Below are positions 7,438 through 14,721 of a DNA stretch of 15,382 bases, one piece after another. How positions within the stretch are numbered: the stretch's first letter is position 1; each line of letters starts with the position of its first letter. The DNA comes from Marine Group II euryarchaeote MED-G33. GTDB taxonomy: Archaea > Thermoplasmatota > Poseidoniia > Poseidoniales > Thalassarchaeaceae. The stretch is from contig CATISE010000193.1 of the NCBI GenBank assembly GCA_949538655.1, positions 1 through 15,382 of the forward strand. The letters are read 5' to 3'. Made by a program: the position numbers and the translations under genes. The notes beneath the pieces are model-generated. The model made no database searches. It was not told the DNA's origin and saw nothing but the letters and a program-made list of their open reading frames with translations.

Positions 7438-8702
7438 CAATTTGACGCTGTGCGGGGATGGAGAATGGGAAGCCCAAACCAAATGATGAGGGGGATACTT
7501 GTTGCCACAACCAATGACAACCATGGGTCTGAACACATCGTTGAGTCTAAGCAACTCTCAATCGAATCGTTTGCAATAAGCAACGGCCAGATGAGGACCA
7601 ATGAAAGGAGTGGGACATATTGTCCTCCAGTTCTTGGCATTTTCATAGCCAATTCATGAATTGCTCCACTGGCGAGATAAATTCCAATGAATGGCAAACC
7701 AATCGCCACCCAAATCACCGAATTTTGTTCAATTCCAAAAATAGAAGCGGTCAACAAAGGAGATATGAGAATCAACAAAATAGACAAGGGGTCAATTGTG
7801 AATAATCGCCCCCCCATCGCCCTCCACCAATCACCTGAACGATTTTCCTTTGAATGATGTAATGAAGAAACACAAGGGATGGCTGCCAGGAATGTCGGTA
7901 CCAGAATCAGTGAACCGATTTCATTTCCAAGTAGGGCGTAGAGTGCCAAGATCGACCCAATCAACGGGACTCCCCTTGACAAAATCGGCCATTTTGTTCG
8001 CCGATCTAATGTGGACGACCAGCGCGAGAGCGAGAGTTTCGCTTCACTAGCAGAAAATTCTGGAGCATTTGAGGGATCTAGGCTTGAGGTGACTTCCGTT
8101 GACTCCCCATCAATTTCCAAAAGAGATGACGCGCAACCGTGCAGCCTTGGGTCATGGGTTGCAATTAGGAATGCATGCCCACGTGCACGTAGCGTAGCGA
8201 TGTCAGTAAGTAGGGTTTCGACCGACGCATCATCTAAACCCTCAGAGGGCTCATCGAGTAAACAGATTCGCGGCTGATTTCCATATGCTGGCATCAATCC
8301 TTGTAGAACAGCCAAACGTCGATACAATCCACCTGATAGTTGACCGATTTTATCTTGGCTCCTATGTTCTAAGTTCCAATGTTTCAGCAATCCATCTGTG
8401 TTCCAGATCCCTGCAGCCTGCGCAGCATAACCTACCCTCTCATCGACCATTTCATCACCATTAAGTCCACCTGATTGTAGAGCGAGTCCAAAAGGTCGTT
8501 CGATTGTGACATTACCGGATTGAATCGGGATGATTCCTGCGATGGATTCGAGTAGAGTTGACTTCCCAGAGCCATTCTCACCAGTCAAAATAACGCAATT
8601 GCCAGATTCAATTTTCATATTGAAATTTTCAAGAACATTTCGGGTGCCTCTTCGCACCGTCAATGCTTCAACATGAAGTAGGGCCACAACTCCTCCAATC
8701 AT
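7437..8702 (-). CDS. ccmAB: Fused haem exporter: CcmA ATPase plus CcmB-like permease
   Basis: One 421-residue protein combines an ABC ATPase and a membrane permease. Residues 9-200 are the ATPase: Walker A GENGSGKST (41-49), signature LSGG (122-125), Walker B ICLLDEP (146-152) and switch H183 in ATHD. A linker of about 40 residues follows. Six predicted helices then cover about 242-258, 262-279, 306-323, 328-346, 363-377 and 394-413. The six-helix count and position before ccmC and ccmD identify the second half as CcmB; its sequence is divergent, so the half-call is less firm than the ATPase. In most organisms CcmA and CcmB are separate and form an A2B2 complex that powers haem or holo-CcmE release. 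No internal stop or frameshift separates the halves. Start is ATG at 8702; a GTG at 8687 preceded by GGAGG is an alternative. Confidence 0.82.
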   Translation of the reverse strand: MIGGVVALLHVEALTVRRGTRNVLENFNMKIESGNCVILTGENGSGKSTLLESIAGIIPIQSGNVTIERPFGLALQSGGLNGDEMVDERVGYAAQAAGIWNTDGLLKHWNLEHRSQDKIGQLSGGLYRRLAVLQGLMPAYGNQPRICLLDEPSEGLDDASVETLLTDIATLRARGHAFLIATHDPRLHGCASSLLEIDGESTEVTSSLDPSNAPEFSASEAKLSLSRWSSTLDRRTKWPILSRGVPLIGSILALYALLGNEIGSLILVPTFLAAIPCVSSLHHSKENRSGDWWRAMGGRLFTIDPLSILLILISPLLTASIFGIEQNSVIWVAIGLPFIGIYLASGAIHELAMKMPRTGGQYVPLLSLVLIWPLLIANDSIESCLDSTMCSDPWLSLVVATSIPLIIWFGLPILHPRTASN

Positions 8703-8761
8703 GTACTTGGCTTGAGCCCTGCGGCGAAGAGGTCAAGCATTTGGTCGGCCTGACATCCCCC

Positions 8762-9724
8762 ATGAGCCCTTGGGCATGGTTCGGAATTTGGGGCATCATT
8801 GCGATTGCACCAATCATACATGCCTGGTTTCGTCGAACCCCCATTTCATTGGCCATTGGAGCATCCTTGATGATGGCTTATCTATTCCAGGCCACAATTG
8901 AATGGACAGTTGATCTCAATCTGTATTTTCAGGGGGCACTCGTTCCAGCGGTCGTATTTGAACAAGAACACCTCCATCGTCTTATTTCAGCGGCATGGTT
9001 GCACGCAGATCTGTTTCACTTATTGGGCAATGTATTGGTCATCATTTTGGTTGGAGTCCCTCTCGAACAGCGTTTGGGTCGAGGGCGCTTTCTCGCGATC
9101 TACCTGATTGGGGTTCTCGGGGGGAACATCGGTTGGTCGTTGGCGAATTGGGATAGCTGGGTGTTTTGTATTGGAGCGTCAGGGGCAGCGTTTGGATTAC
9201 TCGGTTGTTATCTAGCCTGCTGGCCACGTGATGAAATTGAGTTCCCTCTCATTCTCATTCGTCGATGGCCAGTTGCTTGGATTGCCTTGCTAAAATTTGC
9301 ACTTGAAATCATGCAATATCCTACGTCAACCTCGAATGTTGCACATCTTGCCCATATCACTGGATTCTTTGCATGTTATGTGCTCGCCAAACCGATTGCA
9401 AGAGGTGGTTTGGTTCCAATCGGAACGATAGATGGTGGTCCATCATCCAAGGGGGGTCAAGATGCACAACATAAGGCGATGAAGTCTCGGATGCGAGACG
9501 TGTCCACGGATCCATGGAATGGCGAATTGACAGGTCCTGCACTGCGAACATTGAACAGATTGCGCGAAGAAGGCGACGAACTTGAAACACGGCAGGCATG
9601 GTTGGAGCAACTTTCAGAACAGGCTCCGTGCCCCGTTTGTGGAGCCGATTTAATGACGCTAGAAATGGGTGGAAACACAGTTCTACGGTGCACAGTTGAA
9701 AGGTCACATTTAGAGTGGCCATGA
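8762..9724 (+). CDS. Rhomboid family intramembrane serine protease with C-terminal zinc-ribbon-like tail
   Basis: From the ATG at 8762 the protein has 320 residues. Rhomboid landmarks are HLLGN after the second helix, PLEQRLGRGRF, the nucleophile S140 in GASGAAFGLLG, and H198 in AHLAHITGF. These give the Ser-His dyad that cuts membrane helices within the bilayer. About six helices occupy residues 5-215. A hydrophilic region of about 75 residues with a charged helical stretch (LRTLNRLREEGDELETRQAW) follows. The last 31 residues carry C290, C293, C310 and H316, a probable zinc-binding knuckle. The frame extends upstream to an ATG at 8663, but that part overlaps the divergent ccmAB gene and is not rhomboid-like, so I reject it. 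No convincing ribosome-binding site precedes 8762. The large subtilase gene follows 74 bases downstream, possibly in the same transcript. The substrate is unknown. Confidence 0.87.
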   Translation: MSPWAWFGIWGIIAIAPIIHAWFRRTPISLAIGASLMMAYLFQATIEWTVDLNLYFQGALVPAVVFEQEHLHRLISAAWLHADLFHLLGNVLVIILVGVPLEQRLGRGRFLAIYLIGVLGGNIGWSLANWDSWVFCIGASGAAFGLLGCYLACWPRDEIEFPLILIRRWPVAWIALLKFALEIMQYPTSTSNVAHLAHITGFFACYVLAKPIARGGLVPIGTIDGGPSSKGGQDAQHKAMKSRMRDVSTDPWNGELTGPALRTLNRLREEGDELETRQAWLEQLSEQAPCPVCGADLMTLEMGGNTVLRCTVERSHLEWP

Positions 9725-9737
9725 CAATATTCTCCAC

Positions 9738-9752
9738 AGGACCTACGGTCCT
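9738..9752. terminator. Hairpin after the rhomboid gene
   Basis: AGGACC and GGTCCT pair perfectly around the loop TAC, starting 13 bases after the rhomboid stop. There is no T-run after it, so classical termination is uncertain. It may equally be an RNA-processing or stabilising structure between rhomboid and subtilase messages. Confidence 0.35.
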
Positions 9753-9765
9753 GATTCGGTTGGTG

Positions 9766-9770
9766 TTATA
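9766..9770 (+). promoter_or_regulatory. Possible TATA element for the subtilase gene
   Basis: TTATA lies 29 bases before the subtilase ATG, in an otherwise GC-balanced gap. This is the expected spacing for an archaeal TATA box driving a leaderless transcript that begins at or near the ATG. No purine-rich BRE is obvious in front of it, so confidence is low. Confidence 0.3.
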
Positions 9771-9785
9771 GGTCACTGGTTGGTG

Positions 9786-9802
9786 GCATCCCTTCGGGAT
9801 GC
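9786..9802 (+). promoter_or_regulatory. Hairpin enclosing the subtilase start codon
   Basis: GCATCCC (9786-9792) and GGGATGC (9796-9802) form a perfect 7-bp stem around the loop TTC. The ATG at 9799-9801 is inside the right arm. In a transcript that includes the left arm, the start would be base-paired. A leaderless transcript starting at 9799 would escape this. A second in-frame ATG at 9805 lies just outside the stem. Confidence 0.5.
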
Positions 9803-12800
9803 GTATGGTGTCGAGCAAATCCAGTCACAAGACTCCGCTATTCGCAGTCTTGTTGATGCTTCTCACATCGATGTCTCCGATGGTTCCTAGTGGGAATTCT
9901 GAGGCGTTTGAAATTCGTGAGGAACCGACCATTTTTGTCCCCGGTCTTCCGCACCTAATCTGCGAGGATGGAGAAGCTTGCGCAACCCCAGATCGTGGTG
10001 TTGGTCCATGGTTGTCCTATTCACCAGATCGTGATCACAATGGTATGGATGATCGTTTACAGCGAATCCTAGATGGTGAATATGAATCGGTTAGTACAAC
10101 AGCAATCAATGGTCCGGATGGCCGTCTAACAGTTGCCATCCATGTCGATTATGCTGAACATCCAGGGGTCGAGGAAATTGAACAACTCAAGTCTACCTTA
10201 CTTGCCCACGGTTGGGTTGAGGAGGGTGCATGGTTCGATGTCCTCGAATCTATTCCAACGATTTCTCTCGATCATGTGCCTCTTCCCGCTTTGCTTCCAA
10301 TTTGGCGACTCGATGGTGTCGTCACCGTTGAGCAACAGAATGTGATGATTCCATTTCTTGACAAATCAGTACCGGCGATGAAGGTCCGAGACTCCGATGA
10401 ATATCAGGATACGATGCAAGCCATCGGCTATCGTGGTGACGATGTTGTCGTCGCCATTCTCGATACAGGGGTTGACAATGAGCATCGTTCTTTGAATGAT
10501 TTCGATGATGTGAATGATGATCCTGACATTGATGCAAATAGTTACGTCGATCAGAAATGGGTCGCTGGTTATGATGCAACATCTGCATTTTCAAACACGA
10601 GTGGAACAGACGACCCCGATGATTCCAATGGCCATGGGACACACGTTGCAGGGACCAGCATTGGTACTGGGAGTGACGACAGAACCTTTGTTGGTGTTGC
10701 CCCTGGCGCGTATTTGGTCGATGTGAAAGTACTCACCGATGCTGGTGGTACAAATGCTCAGAACACACTTCGTGGTCTCCAATGGGCAATCAACAATGTC
10801 GATACTGATTGGGGTAACAATCAATCCAGCAATGGAATCGATATCCTGTCAATGTCGTATGGAAGTGTGACCAATCCAAATTCAGATGATCCAGGTGACA
10901 ACGGCACTTCAGCTGAATCAGCACTTGTCAACCAAGCATCAGATGCAGGTCTAATCTGTGTCATCGCAATGGGCAACGATGGTATGCGCCGTGTACCCAG
11001 TCCAGCCAGTGCAGACACTTCGATTGCCGTTGGCGCAATCGACGATAAAGACACACCTGATCGAGAAAGTGACAATATTGCATCGTATTCCAATTGGGGG
11101 CCCCGTGAAGATGACGGCGATGACGATGACTGGGATGAAATGAAACCCGATGTGGTCGCCCCCGGTTCTGGAATCAATGCTCCACGACATATGGAAGGTT
11201 CCCTGCAATTGCCAAATCAACCTCGGCCGATGGCGGATAACGATTACCAAGAGATGGATGGGACCAGTATGGCGACTCCACACGTCAGCGGTTTAATCGC
11301 CATAATATTGGGCATTGATGAAGATTTAGACCTTGATGATGTCAGGGAAATCCTCCGAACCAACTCTGAACTTAGAGATGGAGCCTATGATTCCGACTTC
11401 GATGAAAATTGGAATGAAAAATATGGATTTGGAATTGTCGACGGCGCTCGCATATTGGAAAATCTCACCGGCAACAGTGGTGGCGGTGGCGGTGGCGGTG
11501 GTAGCAACAATTCGACAGAACCTCCTCCTACTGGTTCTGGTGATTGGGTTGACATCGTGAGTCATTCCGATGGAGATTGGTTAATCGAAGGTGAGTCATA
11601 TCGAATTCGCGGTGAAGCAAAGCATGCTCAACAAGAAGGAGAAGATATTGAAGAGGTTCTTGTCCATGGTTGGTATTGGTATCAAGAATCAGGTTCGCCA
11701 CGTGAAAAGAGGGATGCATTTGGTTGGACCCAAGCAACTCTTTCAGATGGAGTAGAACTTGGCGCATCAAATTGGTCACACATATTTTACGTTCAAGATT
11801 GGGTTGATGACGACGAACTGACAATAGAAGTCAGGGCACGTGACAGCACAGACACATGGTCTGAAACCGCCATTGTTGAATTGATGGTAGGTACACAGAG
11901 TATCTCGATTGACAGTCCGAGTGGAAATGAACCCGTAAGCGGTGTCGCTGAAATCGCAGGGACCTTCAAAAGTCCAGATTCGGAATCAGTAGAAGTACGT
12001 GTTGGAAAAGGTGAATGGGAAGCGGCGTGGCTTCAAGGTGGAGGTGGATACTCAGAGAAAGCTTGGGACTTTGATTGGGATACAACCGAAGTGGAAGATG
12101 GCACATATCGTATTGCCGTTCGAGGGTATGATCATTCTGGCGTAATCAGTGATGAATTGCGTCGTACAGTTGAGGTTGACAATTACCCTCCTGCCCCTGA
12201 CCTCTCAATTTTCGGTTCCATTTCTGTCGAGGAATATGGTGTTCCTGTTGAAGAGGCCTATGTGAATACGTTCCTCGAAGTTCGCGCAGAAATACGGAAT
12301 AACGGGGATGCCGACGCCGAAGAAGTAGTCGTCCACCTCCGGGAAGAAGGGACAAAACGAAGCGAAGCGACCATTCCACTCATCGAACCAGGTCAAGTCA
12401 TTGAGGTTGTTCTGTATTGGAATCCAATGGCGAGTGGTGGGCAGGATTTGGAGATTGCAATCGACCCGGGTCAAGCGATTCCTGAAACTGACCGTTCAGA
12501 TAACTCAGCCATCATCACCTTCCCAGTACAACCGCGACCCGACGGTGTCGACCTCGCGATTCGACCTGGTGCAGTAACCACGAATCCTGCAGTCCCCCGT
12601 CCCAATGAGCCATATACAATTTCGATTCGAATCGACAATCTTGGTGCCAGAGATTCGGATTCATTTTCAGTTGAATTGAGTATGATGAATGAATTTGGGT
12701 ATGAGTTGTATGATGTATTCAATGCAACCGTCATCCTTGGTCAAATGAGTTCTTCAATCACATTTGCAGGGAATATTTCAGACGCACGCGGGATTTCATA

Positions 12801-14712
12801 TCGAGCAACAATAATCACATCAACAGATCTTGTTTCTGACAACAATGTTGCTGATTTTGTCATCGTTCAAGATTATGTCACACTCTCAGGTGCACGGACA
12901 CCTGCCCTCCAATCCACACATCAGATCGAGGCATCTGCCGGTTTGGGTGAGGATTCACTATTGTTCACTTCTGTAGGATCAAAATTGTTCGTACATCGCA
13001 TGGCACTCGATCAATCATTGTACACATGCTTGGAATTGGAAACGGAATGGCTTGGTGATGTCACAGTAAATAGTTACCAAGGAATTGTGACTGTAGCATG
13101 GACCCGCTCATATTTCGATGAGAATTCGTTTATTCGCTCCACTGTATCATATACAACAATCGATCGAACCTGTCAAATGACTCCACGTCAGGATTTGATG
13201 CCAGGCCTCCTCACCTCATCAGGAACCTATTGGGGCTTGGGCCTTGATCAAAGAGACGATTCAGTCGTCATCGCGGGATTCCATCGGGATTTGGTGACGG
13301 GTGGAACCTACCAAGACCTCACGACAATCTTCCTGATTGAAACGGATTCACCTCTGTCAGCAGATGATTGGGAAATCCATCGCAATACTATATTGGATAT
13401 TGATATGTATCCTCGTTCAGCATCACCGATCGAAGTTGAAATCGGTGAGGATGACATCCACCTTTTGCATCAAAACCTTCGTGACGACTCGACGGGTGAA
13501 GAGCGCCTAGGAATGTTCTATGCACATGGGAATATCAATGAACAAAACTGGGCATTCTCAATTGCTGCTGGCGATGATGCAACCTCCGGGAAAATGCTAT
13601 TGGTTGAGAATAGCGATGGTTCTGAAACAATTTTCACTGCATGGCGGGAAGGCACCGAAGCGAATGCAGAATTGGTGACTCGAATATCTCCACCGTCATG
13701 GCTTCAAGGGATTGAAAGTAGAACTCCCGCTCGTGGGTTGTCAAATATTGCCCTTATAGAAACAGATCGTGGTATACAAATTCTCTACGATGCGATATCT
13801 CCAACCGGGCCCAAACTGCACTATGGCCTTCTTTCCAATGATGACGGGGATGGAAACATGTGGCTATCCGATCGACTGAGCAGTGGGGTTCTATTGACCG
13901 CATGGCGTACTGATGATTCAGGCGAACTTCATTTCACGTATGTGACAAGTAATGGTTTGCGTGTTCGTAAGATGGTTGAAGATCCGACCGTTGAAACTCC
14001 TGATCATGGTTTGTTGGATGAGATTCGTATTTGGTTAAGTCTAGATGAATCTACATTCCAAGCCCTCATGAATTCAGTCGTGATTACGTTCTGTTCTCTT
14101 TCACTGTTCGTCACCTTCGTCGTGACATCGAATCGCAAGCGGAGGGCTGATTCCGAGGTAAAGGTCGGATTTGTCAATGAAAATTGGGTTGATTTAGAAT
14201 CCGATGAATCAGGTGATGAAATTGAAGTGACTCCGATTGTTTCAGTAATCTCTGAAGAGGAAATAACTGAATCTGCAGATGATGATTTATCACCGGCACC
14301 AGTGAGTGCGGTTGTCATTGAGGATGAACCTGAAGATCCAGATTCCAGCTCAAATCGATCTGCCCGAACATCAAGACGGGAACGTCGTGCAGTTGAGGCG
14401 GAGATGAAACAGGTGATGGAGGAGATGCACAAAGCAATCGAAGAATCCGGTTTGCCCCCATTGCCAATGCCCGGCGAATTACCAACTTCTGGTGAGTTGC
14501 CACCTTTACCAGCACCCGGGGAATTACCACCTTTACCAGCACCCGGGGAATTACCACCCCTCCCATCTCCAGGAGATTTGCCGCCATTACCTGATTTGCC
14601 AGCGCCTGAGATTCCCGTGACTTGTGCCTCTTGTGAATCCACCTTCAACGCACGAGCGAATAAAGCGCGGAGAGTAAAGTGCCCATTGTGCGGTGAAACT
14701 GTAAAGATGTGA
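9799..14712 (+). CDS. Membrane-anchored subtilisin-like protease with CARDB-like domains, proline-rich tail and C-terminal zinc ribbon
   Basis: The protein has 1637 residues. A signal peptide covers about 1-36. An EF-hand-like calcium loop (D77, D79, N81, D84) and an I9-like propeptide (about 95-190) precede the S8 catalytic domain. Its triad is D222 (ILDTGVD), H279 (NGHGTHVAG) and S490 (DGTSMATPH), with oxyanion N393. A run of eight glycines (561-568) joins it to two Ig-like domains (about 575-696 and 697-795), two CARDB-like domains (about 797-910 and 915-1027) and a beta-propeller-like region (about 1040-1400). One helix (about 1426-1444), followed by RKRR, anchors it. The predicted cytoplasmic tail is acidic (1450-1520), then helical (about 1525-1550), then carries LPPLPxPGE repeats (1552-1604), and ends in a zinc ribbon (CASC 1609-1612, CPLC 1628-1631). 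The catalytic part should act outside the cell. glmS follows nine bases downstream. Substrate and tail role are unknown. Confidence 0.9.
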   Translation: MRMVSSKSSHKTPLFAVLLMLLTSMSPMVPSGNSEAFEIREEPTIFVPGLPHLICEDGEACATPDRGVGPWLSYSPDRDHNGMDDRLQRILDGEYESVSTTAINGPDGRLTVAIHVDYAEHPGVEEIEQLKSTLLAHGWVEEGAWFDVLESIPTISLDHVPLPALLPIWRLDGVVTVEQQNVMIPFLDKSVPAMKVRDSDEYQDTMQAIGYRGDDVVVAILDTGVDNEHRSLNDFDDVNDDPDIDANSYVDQKWVAGYDATSAFSNTSGTDDPDDSNGHGTHVAGTSIGTGSDDRTFVGVAPGAYLVDVKVLTDAGGTNAQNTLRGLQWAINNVDTDWGNNQSSNGIDILSMSYGSVTNPNSDDPGDNGTSAESALVNQASDAGLICVIAMGNDGMRRVPSPASADTSIAVGAIDDKDTPDRESDNIASYSNWGPREDDGDDDDWDEMKPDVVAPGSGINAPRHMEGSLQLPNQPRPMADNDYQEMDGTSMATPHVSGLIAIILGIDEDLDLDDVREILRTNSELRDGAYDSDFDENWNEKYGFGIVDGARILENLTGNSGGGGGGGGSNNSTEPPPTGSGDWVDIVSHSDGDWLIEGESYRIRGEAKHAQQEGEDIEEVLVHGWYWYQESGSPREKRDAFGWTQATLSDGVELGASNWSHIFYVQDWVDDDELTIEVRARDSTDTWSETAIVELMVGTQSISIDSPSGNEPVSGVAEIAGTFKSPDSESVEVRVGKGEWEAAWLQGGGGYSEKAWDFDWDTTEVEDGTYRIAVRGYDHSGVISDELRRTVEVDNYPPAPDLSIFGSISVEEYGVPVEEAYVNTFLEVRAEIRNNGDADAEEVVVHLREEGTKRSEATIPLIEPGQVIEVVLYWNPMASGGQDLEIAIDPGQAIPETDRSDNSAIITFPVQPRPDGVDLAIRPGAVTTNPAVPRPNEPYTISIRIDNLGARDSDSFSVELSMMNEFGYELYDVFNATVILGQMSSSITFAGNISDARGISYRATIITSTDLVSDNNVADFVIVQDYVTLSGARTPALQSTHQIEASAGLGEDSLLFTSVGSKLFVHRMALDQSLYTCLELETEWLGDVTVNSYQGIVTVAWTRSYFDENSFIRSTVSYTTIDRTCQMTPRQDLMPGLLTSSGTYWGLGLDQRDDSVVIAGFHRDLVTGGTYQDLTTIFLIETDSPLSADDWEIHRNTILDIDMYPRSASPIEVEIGEDDIHLLHQNLRDDSTGEERLGMFYAHGNINEQNWAFSIAAGDDATSGKMLLVENSDGSETIFTAWREGTEANAELVTRISPPSWLQGIESRTPARGLSNIALIETDRGIQILYDAISPTGPKLHYGLLSNDDGDGNMWLSDRLSSGVLLTAWRTDDSGELHFTYVTSNGLRVRKMVEDPTVETPDHGLLDEIRIWLSLDESTFQALMNSVVITFCSLSLFVTFVVTSNRKRRADSEVKVGFVNENWVDLESDESGDEIEVTPIVSVISEEEITESADDDLSPAPVSAVVIEDEPEDPDSSSNRSARTSRRERRAVEAEMKQVMEEMHKAIEESGLPPLPMPGELPTSGELPPLPAPGELPPLPAPGELPPLPSPGDLPPLPDLPAPEIPVTCASCESTFNARANKARRVKCPLCGETVKM
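11479..11502 (+). repeat. GGTGGC hexanucleotide tract encoding eight glycines
   Basis: Eight consecutive glycine codons alternate GGT and GGC (three GGTGGC units, then GGTGGT). They form a flexible linker between the subtilase catalytic domain and its first Ig-like domain. Because the unit is six bases, slippage would change linker length without breaking the frame. Confidence 0.85.
14452..14610 (+). repeat. 27-base tandem repeats encoding a proline-rich LPPLPxPGE tail
   Basis: Units begin at 14452 (LPPLPMPGE), 14479 (shortened, LPTSGE), 14497 and 14524 (both LPPLPAPGE), 14551 (LPPLPSPGD) and 14578 (LPPLPDLPAPE). The copies at 14497 and 14524 differ only in the third base of the first codon and are otherwise identical over 24 bases, so they arose by recent duplication or are kept alike by conversion. 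The tract links a charged helix to the terminal zinc ribbon. Confidence 0.88.
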
Positions 14713-14721
14713 GGATTCTTT

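Noticed and set aside
7438..7554. Extended ccmC start at 7554
   Set aside because: The added 39 residues overlap the ccmAB C-terminus, are not conserved-looking, and the ATG at 7437 with a one-base stop/start overlap is a better start.
8663..8761. Extended rhomboid start at 8663
   Set aside because: It would overlap the divergent ccmAB start by 40 bases and adds polar residues with no family resemblance before the first helix.
8703..8761. Shared divergent promoter between ccmAB and rhomboid
   Set aside because: The 59-base gap must hold both promoters, but no TATA-like element at a proper distance stands out for either gene, so none was annotated.
11326..11565. Antisense open frame with threonine and alanine runs over the glycine tract
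   Set aside because: It is a by-product of the GGTGGC repeat read on the opposite strand.
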